A stretch of DNA of 64,000 bases from Sialis fuliginosa (lineage: Eukaryota > Arthropoda > Insecta > Megaloptera > Sialidae). The stretch is from positions 22,065,248-22,129,247 of the forward strand of contig OY540811.1 in assembly GCA_961205875.1 (NCBI GenBank). Reading direction: 5' to 3'. The position numbers and the translations under genes are program-made. This document shows positions 25,822 through 37,303 of this stretch, one piece after another. Position 1 is the stretch's first letter. Every line of letters begins with the position of its first letter. The notes under the pieces were generated by a model, which had not been told where the DNA came from, made no database searches, and saw only the letters and a program-made list of their open reading frames with translations.

Positions 25822-26173
25822 ATCAACTATAATAATCGTATCTTCATCGTTGCTATCAATGAAAAATGAGTGGCCTCAAAAATATAGGTTGCTCCAAGTC
25901 TTATATAGTCTCAGAAAGACCCAGACTATATATATTATTTTGTATAATTGAAGTACATTTGTTTTATTTAATACTAATGATATCATGGTGTATTGTATAA
26001 GGTCATATAATACACATTTTTTTCATTTTAAGAGCGAATTACGATGTAATATTACAAGTTTATTTCTAATGTTTAGAAGACGAGGCCGACATGACTATTA
26101 TTAAAAAAATTACAACCTTCTTGGGGTGCTACTGTGCACGTACAACAAAATATATCAGAAACGACTAGGTTGA

Positions 26174-26475
26174 TCAAATCACTATACAGTATATATTATA
26201 CCATATATACATACGAGTAAATACGTATACACACACACAAGCATAGGTGTATAATGCATTACGTAATAACAGAGAAAGGCACGTTACATTCGCATCGGTT
26301 TCATCAAAATAAAAGGTTGACGCGCGCAATCGATGGTGGCGATTCCGTGGGTCTGGGGAGCGTGATTGTGGAACATTTCTCACATGTCCATATTTCCTAC
26401 AGGTTATTTCTACCTGTGCACAACAAGGGCGTCAAGCTGGGCGACCACAGCATCTGTTTTTACCCTTTTTAGTTT
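26174..26475. other. G+C-rich patch with overlapping open frames; possible exon
   Basis: The sequence from about 26310 to 26460 is clearly richer in G+C than its flanks. On the plus strand a possible acceptor (ATATTTCCTACAG, to about 26402) precedes a segment open in two frames, including ..NKGVKLGDHSIC. On the minus strand an acceptor-like AAAAACAG precedes a 40-nt ATG-containing segment that ends at CAG/GTAGAAA. Neither strand yields a protein I recognise. A short (CA)n run lies at about 26229-26238. Confidence 0.2.
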
Positions 26476-26479
26476 CTTC

Positions 26480-27076
26480 TTGTTTAAATCTATAGCGCAG
26501 TGGCCAGACGTTTAGTAGGTATATATATGTTATATAGAGGGTGTATTAAACATAAGTGTATTTTTGTTTACAGTAACTGTGAAATGGTTAATTTTTGTTG
26601 AATATTTAGTATATTAATAACTGATTAATGATAAACTTTCCTACATATATTATCTATTTTATTAGAAAATTAATTAAATAACTAGCGACTTTTTGTGAAA
26701 AATACGATTGTTTTGATGTCTAATATATTTAAAATAATTTTAAATGGATATTATCTAAATATAGAATACTTTAGAGCGAATAAATATGGTTTATTAATTA
26801 AACAATTTAAAATTTAATTTCGCCGACATATTGTTGGTTCGTCGGTCCGTCTGTAACTAAGTACTGCATATACAAAAGTCCTTTAGCACCCATAACAACT
26901 TTTTTTGAAATACAATTGAAGATTAATAACAGTTTTGAAAAATTAGGAATTTCCATAAACATGAAGCTTACTGTACTAATGTACATAATATGTAAAATTT
27001 GGTTAATAAACTGAGAGAGGTGGGGCATTATCAGGGTTATATCGTATATTTGCATTTATGTTTAAATAAAGACAAG
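26480..27076. other. A+T-rich non-coding stretch
   Basis: No gene or bounded repeat was seen. TTCGTCGGTCCGTCTGTAAC near 26837 resembles the CCGTCTGT phrase common in insect retroelement 3' regions, and a related CGTCTGTCTGTCTAACAGCA occurs near 47970. Both may be old fragments. Confidence 0.4.
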
Positions 27077-27165
27077 CATAGAGACCCTTACTAAGCACGC
27101 TCTATCTCTTTCTTTGTGAGGATGTTGTTTTCGAATCAGATGCACAGTCCATGCTCATATCTATG
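27077..27165. repeat. Possible small relative of the 27.7-kb hAT MITE
   Basis: The segment starts CATAGAGAC and ends CAGTCCATGCTCATATCTAT-G, resembling the CATAGACATAGAGC and CCATGTTCTATGTCTATG termini of the element at 27705-27940. The interior CTCTATCTCTTTCTTTG recalls the AAAGAAAGATATAG inside it. No target duplication is visible. Confidence 0.35.
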
Positions 27166-27696
27166 GGAATTACGTTGTACGTCTAACAGCTTCGTTTTGA
27201 TATCGGTAAGAAAATTTATCTGGAAAAAAAACAACATACAAACCTACATATAACATTTGAAAAAAGATTAAAAATGCTATTACCCACTACCAAAAGAAAG
27301 ATCCACCGGTGCTGATTATGGCTTCCTAGTTATTCGGTATATGTTTCTCCTGTTTTTCAACACATGCGGTCGGAAGCGAGCACCATATTGTGTGAATTTG
27401 TCGCGATAACTGCTCTATCTACAGAAAATGTACGTTTTCTTTACAGCTTCAATTTCCAACAGGGTTAGCATAGCGCGATTGATATGGTCAATAAATTGTA
27501 TAAATTCAATTTTTTAGTTTTCATACAGTGTAGAGGTTTCAATAATATTTAGGATTGTGATCTATTTTCTAACAATGTCATGTGATTTGTGTAAATATAA
27601 AAGCGTTTACAGATAATTTTTCAGGGGTTGGGATAATATATTTTTAATCAAAATTTATAGAAAAAAATTACCTCAGACTTATGTATACTACCATAC

Positions 27697-27948
27697 GTTA
27701 GGATCATAGACATAGAGCATGGACCGCGTATTTGACTCGAAAACAGAGCCGTGTCAAAAGAAAGATATAGATACTGGTTTGGGATATATTTGTCTTTATT
27801 TAAACAGGAGTGTCTATTTAATTCTTATTAGAAAAAGAGATGGATATATCCTAAACGCCACCACATCTTTCTCACTGTTTTGAAGAAATGTTACACCATT
27901 GTGTTAATACAGAATGCGCATTCCATGTTCTATGTCTATGGTTAGGAT
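27697..27948. mobile_element. hAT-type MITE with perfect 8-bp target-site duplication
   Basis: GTTAGGAT occurs immediately before (27697-27704) and after (27941-27948) a 236-bp element. Its ends, CATAGACATAGAGCATGGA and TCCATGTTCTATGTCTATG, are inverted repeats with one mismatch over 19 bp. Pairing continues loosely through GCGTATT / AATGCGCATT. An 8-bp duplication is characteristic of hAT transposition. The interior (27726-27920) has no open frame and is non-autonomous. The sharp duplication suggests a relatively recent insertion. Confidence 0.88.
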
Positions 27949-28796
27949 ACAATTTTTTGAGCCAATACTTGTCCTGGTGACATTTTTAATTAAAAAATAA
28001 GACCCGGTTTTATTGATTAAAATATTCATTTTGGGATTTTTAATCTAACTTAAAAAAAAGTTTTCAGTTTTGTTTGGGAGTCATAACTTTGCATGTTTAA
28101 TTAATATTAATTAAAATGATATACATATATTTATTAATATTATTTATGTACATAGTTATTAGGTTGACTTATGAACGACAAATTGAGATTAATAATAGAT
28201 CTACTGAACAACATTTAATTGAGTGTGTAACTAGTTTACCGAAATACACGATTTAAAATTTACGGAAAAATCGCAGACATTCGTATGTGCGTCAAACTAG
28301 ACGAACCATTTTTATCCAATTACCTGTTCGCTTAAGTGGAAAACGAAAATCACGCATTGAAAATTTATAGAAAAAACAACGTGGGGTCGATGCTTGGGAA
28401 TCGAACTCTATTACAGTTTAATATATGTGCGTGTGGATAGATTTACAACCGGCAGCAAAATACCGTACTTCATGTATTATTTTATTTAAGAATACAACCA
28501 ATATTTGATTTAATAAGATTACACCATTAAAGTTAATTAGAAAACATCTACAGTATAATGATAGAATTAAGTATATAAAAAATAAAATATATTGCTATCA
28601 ATTGTTATTAAATTTTTTTTAAACGAAATTAAATGAAATAAACCAATAAAAAATTAATCGGTGATATCAATCATTCAACATTTTCAGTTATAAGAAATAC
28701 AATTACGTAAATAAGGCGCAATTGAAAAATATATCGGTTCTTATAGATTCACTAATTGTAAGTAATGTTCATTATAAAATCAACTTTTTTAATTAA

Positions 28797-28995
28797 GCCA
28801 GTGGTATCAAACATGCGGCCCGTAAGACCCTAAGATGCGACTCACGGTCGTAAGTTTTTGTAAATTCAATAAAAAATATTGTACTGTAAAATTTAGATGA
28901 GTTAATTTCAAAAATACCTACATTGATGATCATTTTTGGTAACTGAAATTTTTATTTTTTAGATCATTTTTTGATGGAGGTGAGGTGTGACCCGC
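28797..28995. repeat. hAT-like repeat with GCGGCCCGT core
   Basis: CCAGTGGTATCAAACATGCG followed by GCCCGTAAGACC resembles the CAGTGGT..AAC..GCGGCCCG start of common hAT MITEs. Loosely complementary sequence (GTGTGACCCGCAGACTCT) lies at about 28986-29003. No target duplication was located, and the interior is A+T-rich. Confidence 0.4.
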
Positions 28996-29019
28996 AGACT
29001 CTCAGGCGCCATTTAACCG

Positions 29020-29215
29020 GTCGTTGTTGTGGAAACTATATGAGCGTTTTCACACGCACCGGAGCCGACTAGCCGGTAAGCAGCAGCCAAAATGTCGCCG
29101 GGTCTCCCACTACAGAGCTCGGCCGCCGGAACCGTCTAGCTGGCGGAAAGGAAGTAGTGGGATGGAAGATACAATGAGCGTTTTCACACGTGCCATCTGT
29201 AGTTACCCGGCAGCC
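29020..29215. repeat. G+C-rich MITE-like block
   Basis: GAGCGTTTTCACACG occurs twice in direct orientation (29042-29056 and 29176-29190). Between them TCCCACTAC (29105-29113) pairs with GTAGTGGGA (29154-29162) around a G+C-rich loop. The block is far richer in G+C than the flanks. The GCGTTTTCACACG words recall lepidopteran MITEs. The 68-codon frame over it (29024-29230 +) is Arg/Ser/Pro-rich only because of base composition. Confidence 0.5.
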
Positions 29216-29547
29216 ACTTGTTCTAATTGATTGGACCTCTCAATTAGTCACCCAATTTGTCGTGGTTACAGCTACAATTTGTATGGGCTGGATGTAGTCT
29301 CTCATAAATGTGTACTGGTGTTGAAAGGAAACTCGAGGCGTTGATGTAGCTCATCGTTTCTCTACATGTTAATTGGATGAATCCATTGAACTATATTTCT
29401 TATTTTATTTTATTTGTCTGTATAATACAGTTAACGCTAGAACTCATTCGCATTTCATTATTACATGAACATTGGTGAATTTAAAATCCACATTAAAAGC
29501 ATACCGAGAGCAGACGGGTGGCGAGCCAGATACGTGTGAAAGAGTAA

Positions 29548-29672
29548 AACCTAGTTTACATGAAACGAGCCCGCGGCCGAGGAACTCGTTTTGCTGCTCG
29601 GTCAAGTACTGTGCTTTGTGTTTAGATTGGTCAAGTACTCGGCCGAGTACTCGTCTCACGTGAACTAGGCTT
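29548..29672. mobile_element. MITE-like inverted repeat around CGGCCGAG
   Basis: AACCTAGTTTACATGAAACG on the left pairs with CGTCTCACGTGAACTAGG on the right, and inward CGGCCGAGGAACTCG pairs loosely with GTACTCGGCCGAGTACT. The element is about 125 bp. No unambiguous target duplication is visible. Both overlapping open frames (29472-29663 + and 29444-29707 minus) result from this G+C-rich palindrome. Confidence 0.6.
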
Positions 29673-29709
29673 ATAGCTCGGGAACCGAGACTAGATAATA
29701 TATGCACGA

Positions 29710-32243
29710 TTTTCCATGAGAGTCTGCCGGATAGATGTTCGTCAAATTTTCTTCAGTATTTCAGTTGTTCTTATTACGAGTGGTTTTTAGAAGGAAGTCT
29801 GCTAGTACCGGACACTTAAGGAATTTGGAAGATAGATAAAAAACTAATTAGAAAATCAAATTTTGCTTCTTATAAATTTGTAGTCAACTAACCTAGAATT
29901 CAAATAAAAACAACATAATAATTAATATTTGTAATAAAGATAATGATAAACTTAATTTAACATATAAATTTTGCTGTCCGGTGTTATAGCAGAAAAACTT
30001 TTGTCCGATACCGGGGAACAAGGATACATAAAGTTAAAAATAAAAAATAAATACTTTCGAGGCCTCAATAGAGTTAAATATATATCAGATCTTTTCTTAT
30101 TACTAATGGAATAAATGTTATTCACTGTAATATTGTAATAAAATTGAGTAATGAAAATTACGTTATGCGACGTGCTCACCAGTTATCAATAAAACAATCG
30201 CTCTCTTTTGTTTTACGGTGCACGACTGAAACGTATATTCCTCACCCCCCTCATACAACCGCTCCAACGTTTCTACTTATCTGTATGGAGATTCTGCGTG
30301 TGTTCAACGCTAGGGGACTTCCCCCTACAATTAAGAAAATCAGTAAATTCTGATAAAATAATAAATAAAATAAAAATGAAATAAAATCTGTATTTGAATA
30401 TGTCTTTTTTTTTTTTTGAAATGTACGATTGTGTTACCGTTTTGTTACTATACATCCAGAAAGTTTTATTAAAAATTAACTACTAGAATTAAATGTGAGT
30501 TTGCATTATTGAATTTAATCCTATATTCAATTTTATTAAATTATACTAATATAAAATATTAAACTAGTTTTTTTGTTTTTGATAAAAGTGTAGTTACAGC
30601 AAAAATAGCTAATACTACGTAATTTACTCTATAATATTAGTATTAAATAATTATTAACATTCATACAAAACATGATTAAATTATCTTTGTGTATGACAGA
30701 AAATGTTATTAAAAACAAGTAAAAAAACTTTTATTTTGTTAAATACGTATATAGGTAAATTAAAAATATAAATAACAAAAATATAATTAACCTTGTAATA
30801 AATGAAAGCGTAGAGAAGATTTAAAATATCTTGCAAACAGGATTAAAAAAACAATAATGGAGTTAATAAATAACGTTCTTTCTAATTAACAGTTCGAATC
30901 TAAATGAAACGAATTGTAATTCAGGAATTTAGGTAATTACGTTAATATCAAATTACCTTCGATATTTTTAACTGTCGAAATTGTGTTTTTAATTATTATT
31001 AAACAAATATCGCTCTTTTGGTTACATTTAATATTTACAAATGTTTGTTCTTGGAATGTAATTATACCACATTGAAAAATTTTGCTGAAAAAATTAAATG
31101 AAAGTAATTACTCTTCTATTTCAAGAATTATTTGAAACTGAATGTTTGTATAATTAATTTTACTGATTATTAAACATAACAACATTCATGTGTTTCTGTT
31201 AAATGAACAAATATCGCGAACTAAAATAATACAAATTATATATTTAGTACTAATATAAAAAATCAATAAATGAATCCCAATCACACCTTATGTAATATGT
31301 AAGTAATTCCCAAGAGTATTAGATAAATTATAAATCCATTAAACATTATTTTTAAAATTAAACTTTGATGGATATTTTTTAGAACACAAGGTTAAATAAT
31401 AAAGTTTAATGAACATAGTTAATTTTTCAACTGACCTTTTAATTTTAAGAACAATATAAAATAACTGGATAAAGGGGTGGACTTTTTAATTTAGTTATGT
31501 AACGTATAAAGTTCATTCCTTTATTCAATGTACTCTTAGATGTTTCAGTAATAATATCCAAATTATCATTTTAAAACTATCAGACGAAATATTAAGTTAT
31601 AAAATAGTTATCTATAAAATATTTACATAAACGTTTATCGTGTTTAAATAACAAGTCTTTTGTTTTGTAAGAAAAGTTTTTATTAGAATAACACTAAAAA
31701 GTTATTTTCTGCGAAGGTATGCGGTATCCAAAGAATGTATATTTTATTCCTTTGCAAATGATAGTATTAATCCTTGGGGTCTTTTTATATGTTTGTCTTC
31801 TTGAATTAATATTTCAACAGTTGAAATGTTTCCCTGGATTATAACGTTCCACAATTTTTTCCATTTTCTTAAAAGTTAATTACAATTTTCTTTTATCAAT
31901 ACTTTTTACTGAATTCGAAAATTATGGAATCAATACTGTATCTATAATTTTGTCACAGCTTTTCTAACTACTGAAACGTTTGACCTAAAAAACTGATATT
32001 TGGCGTAAATAAGTAAATAGTGGATCAGTAATAAAAATAAGCCTTTATGTTATTGGTGCTTTTTAATGAGGAAAATGGGTTTGTAAAAATTAAATGGAAG
32101 TTGATAATTCAAGGAATTAAACGTTTTATTATTATTAAAATATTCCTATAACAAATAAAAAAAATCCTAAAAATATTTTGTACTCTGGCCATATCTCTTC
32201 GAAAGCAATAGTGAACATATCTGTGAAAAATTGGGAATATGTT
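29710..32243. other. A+T-rich non-coding stretch
   Basis: Frames of 60-77 codons near 30.0-30.5 kb are unsupported. A moderately G+C-richer patch at 30160-30330 has no recognisable content. The remaining 1.9 kb is featureless A+T-rich sequence. Confidence 0.5.
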
Positions 32244-32464
32244 TAAGGGTCGATCCAGACTATCGTGTCGGTCTCAGTCCGGTCTCGCTTCAGTCAAATA
32301 TTCAGTATAGTAATACTGTATCGACGTGTGATTGGACTGAGACCAGCACAATACATAACTATAGTGTGAATGATTTCATTGTTTATTGTATATTTATATT
32401 TCATTGGAGTGAGACCGGACCGAGACCAAACCGGGGCCGACACGATAGTCTGGATCGACCCTAA
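32244..32464 (+). mobile_element. GGGTCGATCC-ended MITE, copy 1, with TAA target duplication
   Basis: A 215-bp element (32247-32461) has inverted termini GGGTCGATCCAGACTATCGT and ACGATAGTCTGGATCGACCC, perfect over 20 bp. TAA lies on each side (32244-32246 and 32462-32464). Complementarity continues through the repeated GGTCTCAGTCCGGTCTCGC against GTGAGACCGGACCGAGACC. A 3-bp TAA duplication fits the TWA preference of PIF/Harbinger elements. Two open frames inside it are artefacts of the palindrome. A second copy in the opposite orientation lies at 33965-34113. Confidence 0.82.
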
Positions 32465-33747
32465 TGATACCGATATCACAATAAAATGATAAGTATCTAC
32501 TCATTATATAAATATAATATATATTGTAAATAAAATTTAAACTGTTATTTGCTCTGTTTTAAATTGATTCTTAACTTTGTTATAAGGAGAAAAAATGTAT
32601 ACCATTTAAAACCAATCGTTATATAAGCAATGTTTAAAAGTAGGTACTCTATTAAGATACCTGATGTTAACTCAGAAAAGAAATACATAAATTCAATAAA
32701 AATCTTAACGCTAATCTAACAAATGGCTGGTGCATAGCTATTGCAATCAATATAATATTTAAAAAAAACTGTCATCATTATAGACTACGGGCTAACGTGA
32801 CGGCTAACTAATCACATACATATTTAGTTACTAAGAAAATTAAATCGATCAATAAGAGGGCAGCAAACGTGTCAGTTACGATCCTGTCCGTTGTAATAAT
32901 TATTCAGTGGCTCTAACTTGATGCACGTTATACATAAAGCTAAGAGATCAGCGGCGTTGATAACACGATATAATTTGAAAGAACTCGCACCAAATTCGTC
33001 GCCTCAAATGTTATTTTACATGCATCGAAAGTGTGTCATTAAAGTTACTTAATCGCTACGGATTACAACGTTTTCAGTGGAAATTGCTGATTGTTAATGA
33101 GGATAAGGCAAGAGTAATGATATAATTAACCGATACAAAGATTGGCTCAATTTTATTGTTGTTTTTGAGTCATATATTTTTTAGGTTTAATTTGTTATAA
33201 TTTGTTATGCATATACATTTTAATAGTGTTCATGTTTTAAAGAACCTATATTATACACATTGGCTTTATTAGTTAATTTTCTGTAATTTAAAATGCAAAA
33301 GATCATTATAAAAATGATTTGATTATAAGTTGTTAAATATTATGGTAGCTTGTAAAAAAATATTTAAATGTGTTTTTATAAAAAAAATTAAGATACGATT
33401 TATGAATGTTATTATAACGAACAAAAATGACGGAGAAATTGCTGTCTGAAGATTTTTATTATGATTTAACTTTACTCGATATAAAATCACATGCTAGTCT
33501 TAATATCAATTTTTAGCTAAAAACGTTCTTATATTAACTACTGTTTAAAGTGATGATAAAAAACAAACAAGAAATAATACGAGTAGGTAACTCTTTTAAA
33601 ATGTAATGTTTATAAGAAATTCAACAAGACGAAACGTTTATCAAAATAAATAATGTTATATCTCATATACATAACTATTTTATTTTATTTATGACCTAAA
33701 AGCCTCGAAATCAAAATAAAAATAAGAAATTAAATATACATATATAA
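32465..33747. other. A+T-rich stretch
   Basis: The interval 32850-33115 is less A+T-rich, but no frame, splice pattern or repeat could be supported. The rest is featureless. Confidence 0.45.
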
Positions 33748-34384
33748 CAGGGACCTAAATCTGAACCCGAACCCGAAACTCGAAAAAACCAGCATTTTTG
33801 ATTAACCTGAATACGAACCGAAATGCTATATTAAATGTCAACAAACCTGAATCTGAATCCGAACCTTTTCATGTATAATCGGTAACTATATATTTTTAAA
33901 AGGTCCAATAAATTTTATTTATATTTTTATATTTTTCTCCAATGATTTTTAATAGAGATTATAAGGGTCGATCCAGACTATCGAGTCGGTTTCGGTCCGG
34001 TTTCACTTCAGTCAAATATAAATACATAATAAACAATGATACAGTATTACTATACTGAATATTGGACTGGAGCGAGACCGGACCGAGATCGACATGATAA
34101 TCTGGATCGACCCTATGTAGTAACTGGTTTGTTTGAATCTTATAGTATGAAGTGGCTTATCAAGTCCACTACTAAAATTTACATATTTTTGAGGTTACAC
34201 TTGTTAAGGTGTACCAGGGCACATTTTTTGTCCTTTTTGTAACAACATTTTTTAGTCTTTAAAATATTCCAAAAATTAATGTTTTTTTTTTCATAAATGT
34301 TTTATTTTCATTTATTTATTTTTCCTTTCAATTACAAACTCGAACCGAACCTGAACCAGAAATAAATTCCGGTTCTACTCCTTG
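33748..34384. mobile_element. hAT-like element with GAACCCGAACC arms, interrupted by a MITE
   Basis: The left end CAGGGACCTAAATCTGAACC and the right end GGTTCTACTCCTTG are loosely inverted. Both arms carry runs of GAACC/GAATCC-type words (GAACCCGAACCCGAAACTCG on the left; CGAACCGAACCTGAACCAG near 34340). The flanking 8-mers ATATATAA and ATACATAC agree at six positions, a possible eroded hAT duplication. The GGGTCGATCC MITE (33965-34113) sits inside, so this element was there first. No transposase is visible. Confidence 0.45.
33965..34113 (-). mobile_element. GGGTCGATCC-ended MITE, copy 2, inverted and internally deleted
   Basis: The termini GGGTCGATCCAGACTATCG and GATAATCTGGATCGACCC match copy 1. 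The core GATACAGTATTACTATACTG is the reverse complement of CAGTATAGTAATACTGTATC in copy 1, so the two copies are in opposite orientation. This copy is 149 bp and lacks about 65 bp of the middle present at 32330-32400. Flanks are TAA on the left (33962-33964) and TAT on the right, so the duplication is imperfect or mutated. Confidence 0.78.
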
Positions 34385-35040
34385 ATACATACATACATAA
34401 AATATAATATTACTGGTTCTAAAATATTTCAAAACTGTACAATTCGTTATCCAAGTATACACAAAAAGATGAACAATCTCTGTTATTCTGCAATGTAGGT
34501 ATTTGTTTTCTATCTGCGCCAGGATCAACCGATTTAACATTTCGTGAAATCAGTGTAATGTAAACCATTACTCTAGTATTATGAGTTGAATTACTCCAGT
34601 AAATGTTTTATCAAGGATTTGTGGAATTTTCTATTAAATATATTAACAAACTGAAATTGTACAAACTTGTGGCAGACATAATGGATTTGCATCAATCATA
34701 TTTATTGCAAAACATCATTTGAAATTATTATAACCACGAAACCGAATTGATTCATTCTAGATTGAAACGGCAACATATGGACCAATGCAATTACCGTAAT
34801 AAAATTATATACATTATATATGTAGATTTCCGTATCATTAGTAGGTAGCTATTTAAACAAATCTTAATTTTAATATAGCAGTAGCCATACATACACTTAA
34901 ATAACAAAACTTAAGAACCTATATATAAATAGATTTATTGAAGAGTAATTTTTTATACTCTTATAGATTTTTATACTCTTGTAGATTTAAATATGTACTT
35001 AATAACTAATAAGTTACATTCATAAATAAAAAATATAAAT
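34385..35040. other. A+T-rich non-coding stretch
   Basis: No exon or bounded repeat was seen. Confidence 0.5.
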
Positions 35041-35270
35041 GTATGTGATCTCATCAGGTCTAAATCATTGAATGTATCGAAACCATATTCACACCATATG
35101 TTAGTTTGGTGCTTCGATAAGTTTATAGATTTTTCTGAACCCGGTAGGTGGTACTGAGGTCGAGATATTTAAAAAATTGTATTTTTTTCACATAAAAAAT
35201 ACATCAAAACTTTAGTTTTTTGTATGTGAAATCATCAGGCCTAAACTACTGGACGTATTTATACATTTCA
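35041..35270 (+). repeat. Tandemly duplicated repeat remnant, ~180-bp spacing
   Basis: GTATGTGATCTCATCAGGTC then TAAATCATTGAATGTATC (from 35041) recurs as GTATGTGAAATCATCAGGCC then TAAACTACTGGACGTATT (from 35222). The wording (a phrase like ACTACTGGACGTATTTATAC) is reminiscent of insect retroelement 3' regions. The family was not identified. Confidence 0.45.
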
Positions 35271-36231
35271 CACAATACATAACAATTGTATGCAGAAAAA
35301 TAAACAAATTTTTCAACGTTATTATTTTTTGTAAATGTAATTCGCCCACTACACCGTCTACATTGTCTTGTTTTTGGATAATAATCATATGATATTTTTG
35401 TTGTTATCGATTTTATATATATAGCAATATACTCGTATGTTTCATATCAAAATCAAAACGAAATCAAATTATAAAATATACCTTAACTTTATGTACATAT
35501 CATCATAGTCTTTAAAGTAATTAAATATACTTAATTAGTAATTTCATAGTTCTTAATAAACTAAAATTGGCAGCACATGTAATAGTAGTATATTATTGCA
35601 AGGCACGAATAGTTTATGTTCTAACTCAGATTAATGTACGTTTAAATTTATTGTTATGTACTTGTTATGAAGTGCATTTTATCTAATAATAGTTTTTAAT
35701 ATTTTGATTACAGATTATAACGAAAGAACGCTATTAGATTATATACAAAGATTAAAGAACAAAGTACAATAAAATGTTTTGTTTAGCTTGAAGTTGGTTG
35801 AAATTTGTCAATTATTTCTTATATACATATTACCTGTAATATATTATGTTGTATTAAATATAATATTTGATACTTTTATATCACAATTAAAGTATCTACC
35901 TATAAAAAAAGTTCAGTTAAAAAAATCAATATATATTGTTCTTTATTGAAGGGATATTCTAAAATTATGCCTGCATTTTCATCCATGAATTAAGTAATAT
36001 ACCTTTTAAGTTCACAATAGCATAAAAATAACTAGAAAAGTTTTGTAATTAAAAAAAAAATAATCCACATAAAAAATTAAAAATATTCACCACAAATTAA
36101 TTACCAGTACAAAACTTTTCCAATTATGTGTTGAAGATTGTAATATTGTGGTCAACATAATTATCAACAATAATTAAGCAAAATAACAATATACAAATAT
36201 TATGTAATATAACGGCTTGTATTTAAAAGTA
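35271..36231. other. A+T-rich non-coding stretch
   Basis: Nothing supported beyond low-complexity sequence. Confidence 0.5.
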
Positions 36232-37284
36232 TTTTTTAGGTTTCCGTAGAAAACTAGGAAACTTATAGTTTCGCCATGTCCGTCCGTCCGTCCTAAAAAA
36301 GTTTAGACCGATTAAGATGAAATTTGGTATACGGACGAAGACTGAAAACCCAAAAACAGAAATGGTAAGATTTTTGAAAAAAAAATTTTTTTTGTACCCT
36401 CTTTCCATAGACTGAAAAGTATATTTAAAAAAAAATTCACTTAATCCATTAAGATCCATTTAGATAGGTCTCCTAAAATGTAATAAAAAATGGTATATGA
36501 CATTTTGATTTTAACCCTTCAGTCACGATATATGTATTCACGTTCAAAGTCGTGATCAGAGCGTCCTCTCTCTCTATTTTCTAAACTATCGATATAATAA
36601 ATCTGAAAAAAAAATCAGAATGTAGCTTTTAATTAGTAATTTCACTGTCAAAAAATTTTTGGACCCTCCTTCCATAGACTGAAAAGTGAACTCAAATATT
36701 TTTTTCACTTACCCCATTGAGTGGGGTGACATTAGATAGGTCTCCTAAAATGCAATAAAAAATGTTAAATGATTTTTTGATTTTAACCCTTCAGTCACGA
36801 TATATTTGCATTTAAATGTCGTTATCAGAGCATCCCCTTCTCTCTAATTTCTAAACTATCAATTCAAAAAATCTAAAAAAAATAAGAACGTTGCTTTTAA
36901 TTAGTACTTTCACTGAAAATTATAACGAACACTGTAAACACTGTAAAAATTATTACAATTTTTTTTTAACTTACCCTATTGAGTGGGGTATCTTTAGATA
37001 GGTCTCCTAAAATGTAACAAAAAAAGTTTTATGACCTTTTGATTTTAACCCTTTAGTCACGATATATTTGCTTTTTAATGTGGTTATCAGAGCGCTCCCC
37101 CCTTTTACTTTCTAAACTATCGATACAAAAAATCCAGAATGTAGCTTTTAGTTAGTACTTTCAATGAAAATTATAACGAACACTGTAGCTAGAATAGTTT
37201 ATAATTTTTGAAAAATAACTCTTGTTTATAAATCGTAATGGCTACGGAAATCTATCATGTGCGTGCCCAAAACGCACTTGGCCG
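36232..37284 (-). mobile_element. Lepidopteran GGCCAAGTGCG repeat with three internal tandem units
   Basis: Read on the minus strand, the element starts GGCCAAGTGCGTTTTGGGCA (at 37284) and runs through a CCGTAG box. It ends with a stretch whose plus-strand form is GGTTTCCGTAGAAAACTAGG, GTTTCGCCATGTCCGTCC and GATGAAATTTGGTATACGG. Between lie three tandem units sharing AGATAGGTCTCCTAAAATG (starting 36462, 36734 and 36996; spacing 272 and 262 bp), TTTTGATTTTAACCC, CAGTCACGATATAT and TCAGAGCG. The GGCCAAGTGCG..GGTTCCGTAG phrase is familiar from lepidopteran genomes. I saw no reverse transcriptase or transposase. The 36223-36459 minus frame lies inside it and is not supported. Confidence 0.75.
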
Positions 37285-37303
37285 TTTTATTTATAAATCA
37301 TTT

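Noticed and set aside
28395..28415. Minus-strand B-box-like GAGTTCGATTCCC
   Set aside because: No A-box lies 30-60 bases upstream on that strand, and no acceptor stem pairs.
36232..37284. CRISPR-like or satellite array
   Set aside because: The units are about 265 bp, diverged, limited to three, without spacer structure, and recur inverted as part of a dispersed element at 62.6 kb.
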